A stretch of 64,000 bases of DNA from Weissella thailandensis (GTDB lineage: Bacteria; Bacillota; Bacilli; Lactobacillales; Lactobacillaceae). Where the stretch lies: NCBI RefSeq assembly GCF_005405465.1, contig NZ_BJEC01000011.1:1-64000 (forward strand). The letters are read 5' to 3'. This document shows positions 45,797 to 55,839 of the stretch, in pieces. Positions within the stretch are counted from its first letter, which is position 1, and every line of letters begins with the position of its first letter. A model generated the notes under the pieces. It saw only the letters and a program-made list of their open reading frames with translations. It was not told where the DNA came from and made no database searches. The position numbers and the translations under genes are program-made.

Positions 45797-46678
45797 ATGG
45801 AGCAGTTAGAACAGTATTTTAATCAGCATCAATATTCAAGTCGTTTTGGTAGTGCCATGATTTATGCTTTGGCCTCGGCAGTTGCCTTAAACTTTTTTTG
45901 GACACCAGGTCATATTTACTCATCGGGATTTACTGGGTTAGCGCAGTTACTAAATACATTAGTCACTAGATTAATTGGTGTTCAAATACCGGTTGGTGTT
46001 TGGTTGGTTTTGCTGAATTTACCATTATTTATCTTGGCTTATCGTAAAATTGGTAAGCGTTTTGCTTTCTTTACTGGTATGGCAATTTTGTTAGCAGCTA
46101 TCGCTATGAATTGGATAAAGCAACCTACCCATTTGTGGACAGATGATCCCTTAGCGATGGCAATTTTTGGTGGTGCTATCAATGGTTTTGGAACGGGATT
46201 TGCTTTACGTAATGGGTTATCGACCGGTGGATTGGATATTATTGGTATCATCGTTCGACGTAAAACGGGCGCCAAAATGGGGGCAGTGAATTTAACCTTT
46301 AATTTCTTTATTCTAGTAGCATCTGGTATGATGTTCGGTGTTCAATATGCGCTATTTACGGCAATTGGATTAGTAGTTAATGCACGTGTAATCGATTTAG
46401 TCTATACAAGACAACAGAAAATGCAAGTGATGATCGTTACAGAAGAGCCAGAGAAGGTAATTACTGAGATTCAAGATGGCTTGCACCGTGGTATCACGAT
46501 TGTTCATCAAGCCGAAGGTGGTTATAATCATCGCAAAAAAGAAATTTTGTTTACAGTTATTTCGATGTACGAGCAATTTGAATTACACGAAGCTATTTCT
46601 CGGGTAGATCCAACAGCATGGGCATCGTTATGGCGAGTTGATCGAATCTTTGGTGGCTTCTATGAGCCGAAATTATAG
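45797..46678 (+). CDS. YitT family membrane protein, second copy
   Basis: This 293-residue paralogue of the protein at 11961-12944 has the same build: about six membrane helices with GHIYSSGFTGLAQL and RNGLSTGGLDIIGI, then a DUF2179 domain with HRGITIVHQAEG. ATG 45797 is chosen because a likely promoter (TTGACG at 45694-45699, -10 near 45717) would start transcription about 45729, beyond the possible TTG at 45725. Function unknown; the family may move small ions or metabolites. Confidence 0.83.
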   Translation: MEQLEQYFNQHQYSSRFGSAMIYALASAVALNFFWTPGHIYSSGFTGLAQLLNTLVTRLIGVQIPVGVWLVLLNLPLFILAYRKIGKRFAFFTGMAILLAAIAMNWIKQPTHLWTDDPLAMAIFGGAINGFGTGFALRNGLSTGGLDIIGIIVRRKTGAKMGAVNLTFNFFILVASGMMFGVQYALFTAIGLVVNARVIDLVYTRQQKMQVMIVTEEPEKVITEIQDGLHRGITIVHQAEGGYNHRKKEILFTVISMYEQFELHEAISRVDPTAWASLWRVDRIFGGFYEPKL

Positions 46679-46700
46679 ATGGTTATTTTAAAAGTAACGA

Positions 46701-46728
46701 TTGACAAACACGCTTATTTTGATAGAAT
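46701..46728 (+). promoter_or_regulatory. Promoter of rpsU
   Basis: TTGACA (46701-46706), 16 bases, TAGAAT (46723-46728) with a TGA extension; close to consensus. Confidence 0.8.
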
Positions 46729-46801
46729 AATAAAGAACAAAGTGTGCGACATATATTAAATATAAGTTGAAATCTTCACACGTGAAGGGAGGGTAAACAT
46801 T

Positions 46802-46987
46802 ATGGCAAAGACTGTTGTTCGTAAGAATGAGTCTCTTGATGATGCTCTCCGTCGCTTTAAGCGTGGTGTATCAAAGGACGGTACTCTACAAGAATACCGT
46901 AAGCGTGAATTTTACATCAAGCCATCAGTACAACGTAAGTTGAAGGCTGAGGCCGCACGTAAGCGCAAGAACAAGAAGGGCCGTTAA
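46802..46987 (+). CDS. rpsU: 30S ribosomal protein bS21
   Basis: This 61-residue, Lys/Arg-rich S21 has the conserved [20 protein letters not shown] start and [11 protein letters not shown] end. AAGGGAGGG ribosome site; a small TTCAC/GTGAA inverted repeat (46775-46786) touches it and could modulate translation. Its own terminator separates it from yqeY. Confidence 0.97.
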   Translation: MAKTVVRKNESLDDALRRFKRGVSKDGTLQEYRKREFYIKPSVQRKLKAEAARKRKNKKGR

Positions 46988-46997
46988 AACGGTTCGC

Positions 46998-47031
46998 ACC
47001 GGGCTATCCTAGTTGGTAGTCCGGTTTTGTT
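46998..47031 (+). terminator. Terminator after rpsU
   Basis: ACCGGGCTA (46998-47006) pairs with TAGTCCGGT (47017-47025, one G-U), then TTTTG. Confidence 0.8.
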
Positions 47032-47060
47032 GTATAATGAAGAAAAAATAGGAGTATAGC

Positions 47061-47501
47061 ATGGGACTATTAGCACAATTAACAGAAGATATGAAAGTGG
47101 CCATGAAGGCAAAGGATAAGGAAACGCTTAGTGTCATCCGCATGGTCAAGTCTGCATTGTCAAATGAGCAAATTCAGTTAGGGCATGATTTGACAACTGA
47201 TGAAGAAATGACAGTATTATCACGTGAAATGAAACAACGTGTGGAAGAAATGGCTTCTTATCAGGAAGCTAATCGTGATGATTTGGTACAAAATATTCAG
47301 CAACAAATTGATGTTTTAAATAAATATATGCCTAAACAATTGTCTGAATCAGAAGTGGAGGATATTGTTAAGGCAACTATCAGTGAAGTTGGCGCTACTA
47401 GCAAAGCTGATATGGGAAAGGTAATGGGTGCACTGATGCCAAAGGTTAAAGGAAAAGCTGATGGTAAGCTAGTTAGCCAAAAAGTGCAATCACTACTATA
47501 A
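47061..47501 (+). CDS. yqeY: GatB/YqeY domain protein
   Basis: This 146-residue YqeY-type protein is related to the helical tail of the GatB amidotransferase subunit. It contains MKVAMKAKDKETLSVIRM and the end KADMGKVMGALMPKVKGKADG that are typical. Its role is not settled; a link with tRNA or the stringent gene rpsU neighbourhood is inferred only from conserved order. TATAAT at 47032-47037 may be its promoter. Confidence 0.92.
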   Translation: MGLLAQLTEDMKVAMKAKDKETLSVIRMVKSALSNEQIQLGHDLTTDEEMTVLSREMKQRVEEMASYQEANRDDLVQNIQQQIDVLNKYMPKQLSESEVEDIVKATISEVGATSKADMGKVMGALMPKVKGKADGKLVSQKVQSLL

Positions 47502-47594
47502 TTTCAAAACGGGGGTCTCCCCGATACATAAATAATTGCGTTATACTATACTTAAGCAAAAAGCAAAAACTTTGAAATGTGAGGGATTTAACGT

Positions 47595-48581
47595 TTGGCA
47601 ACTCAAGTTGAAAAAATTTATCATTTTGAAAATGCAGAACAAGAAATTGGTTTAGTCGGGCCACAAGACAGTCAGCTAAAATTGATTGAAGAAGGTTTGG
47701 CAGTGACCTTATCGGTTTTGGGTGATCAATTAACGATAAAGGGTGATGCGGAAAAGGTTGCAGCTGCTTATTCAGTAGTCTCGGCGTTAACATCATTGAT
47801 CAGACGGGGTGTCAAGATAGGTCCCGCTGATATTGTATCTGCTATCAATATGGCTGAGCGTGGTACAATAGAATACTTTGAAGATATGTACACTGAAACA
47901 CTATTGCGTGATGTTAAAGGTCGTCCGGTGAGAGTTAAAAATTATGGCCAGCGCCGTTATATTCATGCTATTCGCCAAAATGATATTACATTTGGGATTG
48001 GACCAGCAGGAACGGGTAAAACATATTTAGCCGTTGTTATGGCGGTTGCAGCGATGAAACGTGGGGACGTTGAGAGCATTATCATTACACGTCCAGCTGT
48101 TGAGGCAGGCGAAAGTCTTGGCTTTTTACCAGGCGATTTGAAGGAAAAAGTTGACCCTTATTTACGTCCAATTTATGATGCACTGTATGCCATTTTGGGT
48201 AAGGAACATACAGAACGTTTAATGGAGCGTGAAACGATTGAAATTGCCCCATTGGCGTATATGCGTGGTCGAACATTGGATGATGCTTTTATTATTTTAG
48301 ATGAGGCGCAAAATACAACGCCACAACAAATGAAAATGTTCTTAACACGTCTAGGATTTGGCTCAAAAATGCTCGTTAATGGGGATGTTTCACAAATTGA
48401 CTTACCAACAAAGACGCGCTCTGGGTTAATCCAGGCCCAAAGAGTATTATCAGATGTGCCACATATTTCTTTTGTGACATTTGATGCAGATGATGTCGTC
48501 CGACACCCGGTTGTTGGGGCAATTGTTAATGCTTATGAAGCGTATGATGTTAAACAAAACCAAACAAGTGAAAAGGATTAA
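47595..48581 (+). CDS. PhoH family ATPase/RNA-associated protein
   Basis: This 328-residue PhoH-like protein has an N-terminal KH-like region (about 20-95), a P-loop GPAGTGKTYLA near 136-146, the Walker B AFIILDEAQN and the GDVSQIDLP loop typical of helicase-like NTPases. The start is TTG 47595 with GAGGGA upstream; no better ATG lies in frame. It is linked to ybeY (2-base gap), a conserved pair in rRNA maturation. Confidence 0.93.
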   Translation: MATQVEKIYHFENAEQEIGLVGPQDSQLKLIEEGLAVTLSVLGDQLTIKGDAEKVAAAYSVVSALTSLIRRGVKIGPADIVSAINMAERGTIEYFEDMYTETLLRDVKGRPVRVKNYGQRRYIHAIRQNDITFGIGPAGTGKTYLAVVMAVAAMKRGDVESIIITRPAVEAGESLGFLPGDLKEKVDPYLRPIYDALYAILGKEHTERLMERETIEIAPLAYMRGRTLDDAFIILDEAQNTTPQQMKMFLTRLGFGSKMLVNGDVSQIDLPTKTRSGLIQAQRVLSDVPHISFVTFDADDVVRHPVVGAIVNAYEAYDVKQNQTSEKD

Positions 48582-48583
48582 AA

Positions 48584-49066
48584 ATGGATTTAGCAATAAT
48601 CGATCAATCAAAACCAGGAGTTCCAGAGGAACAAGTAAAATTAGTTAACGATGTTTTAAATTATGCTGGTAATTATCTATCTTTGCCAGATAATACTGAA
48701 ATGTCGGTAACTTTTGTTAATAATGATGAGATTCAAAGGTATAATCGGGAATATCGTGGTTTAGATAAAGCAACTGATGTCATTTCTTTTGCTATCGAAG
48801 ATGATGGTGATGATATGCCTTTATTGATGGATGATGAGATGGTAGATGATATCGCGAAGAATATTGGTGATATTATTGTTTCGGTTGATAAAATTGGTGA
48901 GCAAGCTGAATATCTTGAGCACTCATATGAACGTGAACTAGGATTTTTGGTCGTACATGGATTCTTACACTTAAACGGATACGACCACATGCGAAGTGAA
49001 GCAGATGAAAAAATCATGTTTGATTTGCAGCGTGAAATATTAGATAGCTATGGACTCAAAAGATAA
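48584..49066 (+). CDS. ybeY: Endoribonuclease YbeY
   Basis: This 160-residue metal-dependent RNase matures 16S rRNA and takes part in ribosome quality control. The zinc motif HGFLHLNGYDH carries three His near 125-135. YRGLDKATDVISFA is also diagnostic. The stop overlaps the dgkA start by 17 bases. Length normal. Confidence 0.96.
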   Translation: MDLAIIDQSKPGVPEEQVKLVNDVLNYAGNYLSLPDNTEMSVTFVNNDEIQRYNREYRGLDKATDVISFAIEDDGDDMPLLMDDEMVDDIAKNIGDIIVSVDKIGEQAEYLEHSYERELGFLVVHGFLHLNGYDHMRSEADEKIMFDLQREILDSYGLKR

Positions 49067-49475
49067 TAAGAAAAAAGACGATACCCATCAAGTCCATAAA
49101 AATTCCCACTTTGTGCAAGCATTTGGTCATGCCATGGCGGGAATTGGTGAATTATTGGTACGTGAGCGTAATATGCGCTTTCACATATTTGCTGCTTGTG
49201 TGGTACTGATCGTAGGAATTTACGTTGATTTAGGACGCTCAGATTGGTTGTGGATCTCAGTCGCCGTCTTTACTGTGATTAGTGCGGAATTTTTGAACAC
49301 AGTTGTTGAAGCCATTGTTGATTTGATAGTGGGTGAAAACTATCATCCATTAGCTAAAGTTGCTAAGGATGTTGCATCCGGGGGCGTCCTGGCTGCCGCT
49401 GCTTTTGCAATTGTTGTCGGTATCTTGATTTTTCAACCATATTTGCTACCTAATTTACAAATGATTTTTAGATAA
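49050..49475 (+). CDS. dgkA: Diacylglycerol/undecaprenol kinase family
   Basis: This 141-residue integral membrane kinase has three membrane helices. The catalytic [13 protein letters not shown] segment and the RNMRFHIFA start are kept. In Gram-positives this family phosphorylates undecaprenol for wall synthesis. Its first codons lie inside ybeY, so translation is coupled; era follows 25 bases downstream. Confidence 0.93.
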   Translation: MDSKDNKKKDDTHQVHKNSHFVQAFGHAMAGIGELLVRERNMRFHIFAACVVLIVGIYVDLGRSDWLWISVAVFTVISAEFLNTVVEAIVDLIVGENYHPLAKVAKDVASGGVLAAAAFAIVVGILIFQPYLLPNLQMIFR

Positions 49476-49500
49476 TAAAAAAGAAATAGAGAGAAGTTTA

Positions 49501-50409
49501 ATGAGCGAACAAGAATTTAAGTCTGGGTTTATTGCCCTTGTTGGTCGACCAAATGTTGGAAAATCAACACTTTTAAATAAGATGATTGGTGAAAAAATTG
49601 CCATTATGTCACCCAAAGCGCAGACGACCCGTAATAAGATTCAAGGAATTTATACAACTAATGAAGGTCAGATGGTTTTCATGGATACACCTGGTATCCA
49701 TAAGCCTCATAACTCATTAGGGGATTATATGGTGAAAACTGCGATGTCAGCGCTACGTGAGTCAGATATGGTCTGGTTGTTAGTGAACGCAGATCAAGAA
49801 CGTGGTGTTGGTGACGATTTCATCATTAATCGTTTAAAGGAATCAAATACGCCAGTTTATTTGATTATTAACAAAGTAGACTTAATTGACCGTGCCGAGG
49901 TGTTGAATCAAATTGCAGATTACAATGCACAGATGGACTTTGCCGAAATTTTCCCAATTTCTGCTCTAACTGGTGAAGGTGTGGCGGAGTTACTACAGTT
50001 TACAATGGATCATATGGCTACTGGACCACAGTATTATCCAGAAGATCAATTAACAGATCACCCAGAACGTTTTATTATGAGTGAATTGATTCGTGAAAAA
50101 GTTTTGGAGTTAACTCGTCAAGAAGTACCGCATTCCGTTGCAGTCGTTATTGATAAGATTGCTCGTGAGGATGAGCAGAAACTACATGTTCAAGCAACGA
50201 TTGTCGTTGAGCGTCCGAGCCAAAAAAATATTATCATAGGTAAGCGTGGTGCTATGATCAAGGAAATTGGGATACGTGCGCGTAAAGATATTGAACGTTT
50301 ACTTGGTGACAAAATATTCCTTGAGACTTGGGTGAAGGTGGAAGATCGTTGGCGCGATAAACCACAAGCCTTGCAATCATACGGTTACAAGGAAGATTCA
50401 GATATATAG
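49501..50409 (+). CDS. era: GTPase Era
   Basis: This 302-residue GTPase binds 16S rRNA and helps 30S maturation. It has G1 GRPNVGKST (about 15-23), G3 DTPGIHKP, G4 NKVD, and a C-terminal KH domain with [20 protein letters not shown]. It is intact and in its usual place after dgkA. GAGAAG ribosome site. Confidence 0.97.
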   Translation: MSEQEFKSGFIALVGRPNVGKSTLLNKMIGEKIAIMSPKAQTTRNKIQGIYTTNEGQMVFMDTPGIHKPHNSLGDYMVKTAMSALRESDMVWLLVNADQERGVGDDFIINRLKESNTPVYLIINKVDLIDRAEVLNQIADYNAQMDFAEIFPISALTGEGVAELLQFTMDHMATGPQYYPEDQLTDHPERFIMSELIREKVLELTRQEVPHSVAVVIDKIAREDEQKLHVQATIVVERPSQKNIIIGKRGAMIKEIGIRARKDIERLLGDKIFLETWVKVEDRWRDKPQALQSYGYKEDSDI

Positions 50410-50466
50410 TAAAAAACAAGAGTTTGGCAGTGGTTTTGTCTCACTCTTTTTTAATAGGTGAATAAA

Positions 50467-51258
50467 ATGACAGAAGTTTTTGATGCAATTGTCCTGTATC
50501 AACGCGACCATAAAGAAAAAGACTTAATGGTCAAAATGTTAACACGCCAAGCTGGCAAACGAATGTTTTATATTCGTCATGGTAAAAGTCAAAGGTACCA
50601 ATTTACGGCCGAAATCCAACCATTGAGTGCAGCTACCTTTGAGGGGACTATTAATACAACGGGTTTAAGTTTTATTAATGATGTGAAGGCGACTAAAGAT
50701 ACGACATTCTTAATGACGGATATAGTTTTAAATGCATATATGACCTATATTTTGGGCTTGATTGATGCCGCCTTTGTTGATAATCAACCCATTACGAAAT
50801 GGTACGATTTAATCATTGAAGCACTTGATAAATTGCAGAATGGCCTTGATCCACAGGGGATTGCAAACTATTTTGAGCTACAGTTACTACCTGTTTTTGG
50901 TATACGACCTACTTGGGGACAATGTGTAATCTGTGGTCGTAGTGATTTGCCATTGGATTTTTCCGAAGAATTAAATGGCACTTTGTGTCAACAACACTGG
51001 TCAGCTGATGAGCACCGTTTACACCTAGATACTAAGGCAGTTCGTATCTTATCTAAATTAGCAAATATTGATTTAAGGTTAGTTGGTACGCTGGATTTAA
51101 AGACGCAAACTAAGCAAGAAATGGCGCGTGTGATGGACAAGTTGTATGATGACCAGGTTGGTATTCATTTAAAATCTAAGTCATTTATTCAGCAATTAGC
51201 TTCTTGGCAAAATAGAATGGTGCAACGTGAGAAAAAAACTGACGATCGAACACCGTGA
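50467..51258 (+). CDS. recO: DNA repair protein RecO
   Basis: This 263-residue RecO loads RecA with RecR. It has an N-terminal OB-fold (about 1-80) and a helical part with a zinc knuckle, CVICG near 158 and LCQQH near 178. ATG 50467 is preferred, AGGTG being upstream; an in-frame GTG at 50458 overlaps that site. Normal length and position. Confidence 0.93.
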   Translation: MTEVFDAIVLYQRDHKEKDLMVKMLTRQAGKRMFYIRHGKSQRYQFTAEIQPLSAATFEGTINTTGLSFINDVKATKDTTFLMTDIVLNAYMTYILGLIDAAFVDNQPITKWYDLIIEALDKLQNGLDPQGIANYFELQLLPVFGIRPTWGQCVICGRSDLPLDFSEELNGTLCQQHWSADEHRLHLDTKAVRILSKLANIDLRLVGTLDLKTQTKQEMARVMDKLYDDQVGIHLKSKSFIQQLASWQNRMVQREKKTDDRTP

Positions 51259-51268
51259 AATGTCCTTA

Positions 51269-51296
51269 TTGACAAGTAAGTAAGGCGTGCTAAACT
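51269..51296 (+). promoter_or_regulatory. Promoter of glyQS
   Basis: TTGACA (51269-51274), 16 bases, TAAACT (51291-51296) with a TGC extension. Confidence 0.6.
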
Positions 51297-51519
51297 TATA
51301 AATTGTAAAGCTTACGACAATTAGTGGAAAAATTAATCTATTATTAGCACAGCAAGCCATCGTTAATGTGAGGGTGGTCTAGTAATAATTAAGGGGCACT
51401 ACTAATTAATAAACTCAATTAAAAAAGCTGCTAGTATTTCGGTACTAGAAGTAGGGTGGAACCGCGAAATTATCGTCCCTACATTAACCAATGTTTGATG
51501 GTTGATGTAGGGCTTTTTT
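51297..51519 (+). promoter_or_regulatory. Glycine T-box leader of glyQS
   Basis: The T-box core AGGGTGGAACCGCG is at 51453-51466. The terminator CCCTACAT / ATGTAGGG (51477-51484, 51505-51512) with inner AACCA/TGGTT precedes a T-run. A CTAGTA/TACTAG hairpin lies before the core. The specifier is probably GGC (51395-51397), a Gly codon followed by A, as the rule demands. Confidence 0.9.
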
Positions 51520-51558
51520 GTGGCTTTACTCAGTAGAAAGAAAGGAATATTTGTCATA

Positions 51559-52485
51559 ATGAGCGCAAAAATGAGTGTGCAAGATATTATTTTGACGTTA
51601 CAAAAGTTTTGGGCTGACCAAGGAGCCATGTTAATGGAGGCCTATGATACCGAAAAAGGTGCGGGAACGATGAGCCCCTTTACCTTTTTACGTGCGAATG
51701 GTCCCGAACCATGGCATGCGGCCTATGTTGAGCCATCACGTCGACCAGCTGATGGTCGCTATGGTGATAATCCTAATCGTCTTTATCAGCATCATCAGTT
51801 CCAAGTGGTTATGAAGCCATCTCCTGATAATATTCAGGAATTATATTTGAATTCATTACAGGCGCTGGGAATTGATCCGTTAGCTCACGATATTCGCTTT
51901 GTTGAAGATAACTGGGAAAACCCATCAATGGGAGCTGCCGGTATTGGTTGGGAAATTTGGCTTGATGGTATGGAAGTGACCCAGTTTACTTATTTCCAAC
52001 AAGTTGGAGGTATCCAAGTTGATGCTGTAACGTCTGAAATTACTTATGGTTTGGAACGTTTGGCTTCGTATATTCAAGATGTGCCAACTGTTTATGATTT
52101 GGAATGGGGAAATGGCGTCATGTATGGTGATATCTTTAAGGAACCTGAATATGAACATTCCGTTTATTCATTTGAAAAGTCAGATTCAGAGATGTTACTA
52201 CGTCACTTTAACGAGTATGAAGCGGAAGCTAAAAAATTATTAGCAGAAGGCCTTGTTCATCCAGCCTATGATTATATTTTGAAGTCATCACACACATTTA
52301 ATTTGTTAGATGCTCGTGGTACTGTGTCTGTTACCGAGCGTGCAAAATATCTTTCACGTATTCGAAACATGGCTCGTTCAGTCGCACGTGCATTTATTGA
52401 CGAGCGTAAGAAACTAGGCTTCCCACTATTAAAGGATGAAGAATTGCGGGCAAAGTACTTGCCAGCTGACGAGGAGGAAAACTAA
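51559..52485 (+). CDS. glyQ: Glycyl-tRNA synthetase alpha subunit
   Basis: This 308-residue catalytic subunit of the alpha2beta2 bacterial enzyme has [20 protein letters not shown] and [20 protein letters not shown], both strongly conserved, and [22 protein letters not shown] 51559 is preferred; AAAGGAAT lies upstream. glyS follows at once. Confidence 0.97.
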   Translation: MSAKMSVQDIILTLQKFWADQGAMLMEAYDTEKGAGTMSPFTFLRANGPEPWHAAYVEPSRRPADGRYGDNPNRLYQHHQFQVVMKPSPDNIQELYLNSLQALGIDPLAHDIRFVEDNWENPSMGAAGIGWEIWLDGMEVTQFTYFQQVGGIQVDAVTSEITYGLERLASYIQDVPTVYDLEWGNGVMYGDIFKEPEYEHSVYSFEKSDSEMLLRHFNEYEAEAKKLLAEGLVHPAYDYILKSSHTFNLLDARGTVSVTERAKYLSRIRNMARSVARAFIDERKKLGFPLLKDEELRAKYLPADEEEN

Positions 52486-52486
52486 T

Positions 52487-54571
52487 ATGGCAAACTTTTT
52501 ATTAGAAATTGGTTTAGAAGAAATGCCAGCACATTTGGTGACACCAGCAATTGATCAACTGGTTGAACGAGCAGCAGATTTTATGAAAGAAAACCGGTTA
52601 CAATATGGTGACATCAAGCCATTTTCAACACCTCGTCGTTTGGCAATCTTAATTTCAGATGTTGCTGATAAAGCAGATGATTTAACGAAAGAAATTAAAG
52701 GACCTGCTAAAAAAGCTGCTTTTGATAAAGAAGGTAATTATTCAAAGGCCGCCCAAGGATTTGCTCGTGGTCAAGGCATGACGACGGATGATATTACTTT
52801 TAAAGAGTTCAAGGGTAATGAATATATCTTTGTAACAAAGTTCGAGGCTGGTCAACCAGCTACAGAAGTTTTGGCGGGCTTTAAAGAAGTCATCACAAGC
52901 ATGACCTTTACAACAACGATGAAGTGGGCACGTCATACATTTGAGTATGTACGACCAATTCGTTGGATTGTTGCCTTGCTTGATGATACAGTTGTACCAT
53001 TTAATATCTTGGATGTTGCTTCAGGACGTGAAACACGTGGTCACCGTTTCTTGGGTCAAACCATTAACATCAACAATGCGGCTGATTACGAGAATGATTT
53101 GGAAAAAGTGTACGTTCAGGCTGATGCGGATAAGCGTAAGGCTAATATTGTTTCTCAAATTGATGCACTTGCAACAGAAAACAAATGGCAGATCGAAAAA
53201 GACGCTGACTTATTAGAGGAAGTTAATAATATTGTTGAGTATCCAACCGCCTTTGTGGGCCGTTTTGATGCTGAATACTTAGAATTACCTGATGAAGTTT
53301 TGATTACTTCAATGCGTGAGCACCAACGATTCTTCCATGTTATTGATGAGTCAGGATCATTATTACCATATTTCGTCTCAGTACGTAATGGTAATAATGA
53401 ACACTTAGATAACGTTATTGCTGGAAATGAAAAGGTGTTGGTTGCTCGTTTGGAAGATGCCAAGTTCTTCTATCATGAGGACCAAAAGAATGACATAGAC
53501 TTTTATAATAATAAGTTGCAGGTTGTTTCGTTCCACGCCAAATTAGGTTCAGTTGCGAGTCATACAACTCGTGTTCAAGCATTAGCTGCTATAATTGGAC
53601 ACAATATTTCATTGACTGACGATCAACAGCAACAATTAGCTCGTGCTGCCGAGATTTATAAGTTCGACTTAATGACGGGCATGGTTGGTGAATTTGATGA
53701 ATTGCAAGGTGTGATGGGTGAGAAGTACGCCTTGTTATTTGGTGAAGATCCAGCTGTTGCCCAGGCTATCCGTGAGCATTATATGCCAATTTCTGCGGAT
53801 GGTGACCTACCAGAATCCGTGCTTGGTAAAGTTTTGGCCTTGGCTGATAAGTTAGATAGTCTACTATCATTCTTTGCGGGTGGTATGATGCCATCAGGTT
53901 CTAATGATCCATATGCGCTACGTCGTGCTGCTTCTGGTGTGGTTAATATTTTGCATGCGAATGATTGGCATTTGCCAGTCAATGATCTCCTATCAGCATT
54001 GGTTGATGGTGTCTTAGCAGATGATAGTTACATGGGTCTTCCTGAAGATGTCGCACATAACTTACAAGCTGTGATTAGCGATGTACTTGCATTCTTAACT
54101 GACCGTGTTGTCAAAGCATTACAGACTGAAAAGGTTCGTTATGATGTTATCAACGCGGTAACTACTGGTAAATTAACAGATACAACGCAAATGTTCACAT
54201 CAGCAAATGCGTTATTGGCGCATAGTGAAGACGCAATGTTCCGTGAAGGTGTCGAATCATTGACTCGTGTGATGCGCTTAACTTCTAAGAACCCAACGGA
54301 TTCAGCTGTTGATACGGCTTTGTTTGAAAATGATGCCGAAAAGCAACTTTATGATCAAATCGGATCATTCGCTGATAAAGCATTTACGACTGATGAATTA
54401 ATTGCTGCATTATTAGGGTTGCAACCAGCTATTGCTGCATACTTTGACCAAACTATGGTTATGGTTGACGATGAAGCTGTCAAGCAGAATCGTCTGGCAA
54501 CTTTGCAATTAGTTTCTGATGAAGCAGAAAAAGTCGCTAACTTTATGGCGCTTGATGTGAAATCAAACTAA
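52487..54571 (+). CDS. glyS: Glycyl-tRNA synthetase beta subunit
   Basis: This 694-residue beta subunit carries tRNA-binding and HD-like domains. It starts MANFLLEIGLEEMPAHL and has MREHQRFFHV and the DPYALRRAASG segment. ATG 52487 is one base past the glyQ stop, with a GAGGAGG ribosome site, and avoids an upstream start inside glyQ. It ends in a dispersed hairpin element. Confidence 0.97.
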   Translation: MANFLLEIGLEEMPAHLVTPAIDQLVERAADFMKENRLQYGDIKPFSTPRRLAILISDVADKADDLTKEIKGPAKKAAFDKEGNYSKAAQGFARGQGMTTDDITFKEFKGNEYIFVTKFEAGQPATEVLAGFKEVITSMTFTTTMKWARHTFEYVRPIRWIVALLDDTVVPFNILDVASGRETRGHRFLGQTININNAADYENDLEKVYVQADADKRKANIVSQIDALATENKWQIEKDADLLEEVNNIVEYPTAFVGRFDAEYLELPDEVLITSMREHQRFFHVIDESGSLLPYFVSVRNGNNEHLDNVIAGNEKVLVARLEDAKFFYHEDQKNDIDFYNNKLQVVSFHAKLGSVASHTTRVQALAAIIGHNISLTDDQQQQLARAAEIYKFDLMTGMVGEFDELQGVMGEKYALLFGEDPAVAQAIREHYMPISADGDLPESVLGKVLALADKLDSLLSFFAGGMMPSGSNDPYALRRAASGVVNILHANDWHLPVNDLLSALVDGVLADDSYMGLPEDVAHNLQAVISDVLAFLTDRVVKALQTEKVRYDVINAVTTGKLTDTTQMFTSANALLAHSEDAMFREGVESLTRVMRLTSKNPTDSAVDTALFENDAEKQLYDQIGSFADKAFTTDELIAALLGLQPAIAAYFDQTMVMVDDEAVKQNRLATLQLVSDEAEKVANFMALDVKSN

Positions 54572-54604
54572 TATTCTGATAAATACAAATAATTTTCATA
54601 ACAG

Positions 54605-54708
54605 AGGTTGGAACAAAATGATTGTTCCAACCTTTTTGTGTTAAAAATATCGCAAATCACGTGACATATCGGCTTCAAAACAACTATTGTCTCGCTCTGC
54701 ATTTTTTA
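54605..54708 (+). repeat. Dispersed hairpin element with tail (A), terminator of glyS
   Basis: The terminator stem AGGTTGGAACA / TGTTCCAACCT (54605-54615, 54623-54633) and T-run are followed by GTGTTAAAAAT and a tail TTCAAAACAACTATTGTCTC, then CTCTG. The tail end can pair back to the start (CAGAG with CTCTG; GGAACAAAA with TATTGTCTC). The same layout recurs at 61691. Confidence 0.75.
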
Positions 54709-54800
54709 ATTATATTTAAGGCTTCATCAGGTATATTTGGCACATTAATTTTATTGACAATGTCGCTCTATCAGTACCATAAAAGAAAGTTGAGATATCG

Positions 54801-55751
54801 ATGGCGGTTAGTTTAGGTTATTGGGTGTTGTTTTTTGTTTTTGTCATTATTATGTTGGCATTGGATTTAGGAGTATTTCATCGGGGTAACCATGCACCAA
54901 CGATGAAATCATCATTATTGTGGAGTGCCTTTTGGATTGCTTTGGCTTTTATATTTAGTGGTATCATTTGGCAGACAATGGGTAGTAGTCATGCATTGGA
55001 TTTTATTACGGCATACCTATTAGAAAAATCATTAAGTATCGATAATTTATTTATTTTCATACTCGTTTTCGGATTTTTCAATATTGATATCAAGTATCAA
55101 CATCGCTTATTATTTTGGGGTGTCTTTGGTGCTTTGATTATGCGAGTGCTGTTTATCTTTGGTGGTGCAGCCTTATTGCATCGTTTTGTTTGGTTAATGT
55201 ATCTATTTGGTATTTTCCTAATTATTACGGGTGTTAGAATGCTCTTTGAGAAAGATGAGCAACAGGATCTGAATGATAATCGCTTTATTAAGTTACTACG
55301 TAAATTTTTACCGATTAAAGAAGGGGTTACTGAACCACATTTTATTGTGAAAGAAAACGGTAAGCGCTATGCAACAAAGTTTTTGATAGCACTATTATTT
55401 ATTGAAGGAACTGACCTATTATTCGCAGTTGATTCAATCCCTGCCGTATTAGCAGTCACTCAAAATACTTTTATTGTGGTGACGTCAAATATTTTCGCAA
55501 TTATGGGATTACGTTCGCTATACTTTGCTTTGTCTGGTATCTTGCCGATGTTTCGGTACATTAAGTATGCACTTGCCATTATTTTGGCATTTATTGGTAC
55601 TAAGATGATCTTTAACGAAGGAATGAAAGCGCTAGGGAGTGCATGGCATATTTCCAATATTGTGTCATTAATTATTATTGTCACGCTATTGATTATTTCG
55701 ATTATTGCATCAGTGATCGTGGGTCGCGTGCAAGAACGTCGTAAATTTTAG
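54801..55751 (+). CDS. TerC family membrane protein
   Basis: This 316-residue TerC/Alx-type protein has about nine membrane helices. The pair of acidic motifs in EKSLSIDNLFIFILVF and EGTDLLFAVDSIPA are the family hallmarks and may bind metal. Members help export manganese or load exoenzymes with it. A yybP-ykoY Mn riboswitch often precedes such genes; I do not see one here. TTGACA near 54754 may be part of the promoter. Confidence 0.9.
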   Translation: MAVSLGYWVLFFVFVIIMLALDLGVFHRGNHAPTMKSSLLWSAFWIALAFIFSGIIWQTMGSSHALDFITAYLLEKSLSIDNLFIFILVFGFFNIDIKYQHRLLFWGVFGALIMRVLFIFGGAALLHRFVWLMYLFGIFLIITGVRMLFEKDEQQDLNDNRFIKLLRKFLPIKEGVTEPHFIVKENGKRYATKFLIALLFIEGTDLLFAVDSIPAVLAVTQNTFIVVTSNIFAIMGLRSLYFALSGILPMFRYIKYALAIILAFIGTKMIFNEGMKALGSAWHISNIVSLIIIVTLLIISIIASVIVGRVQERRKF

Positions 55752-55787
55752 ACCATATGGATGCCAGTTAATTATATATGCAAATTA

Positions 55788-55796
55788 TGATATAAT
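55788..55796 (+). promoter_or_regulatory. Extended -10 promoter of the lactonase gene
   Basis: TGA followed by TATAAT (55791-55796), 44 bases before the chosen start. Confidence 0.6.
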
Positions 55797-55839
55797 GTAG
55801 GCAACTTGAATCAATACTAGTGAGAAAGTGAGCGTGAAA

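Noticed and set aside
54709-54800. Manganese (yybP-ykoY) riboswitch before the TerC gene
   Set aside because: Looked for the conserved paired loops; none seen in the short upstream region.
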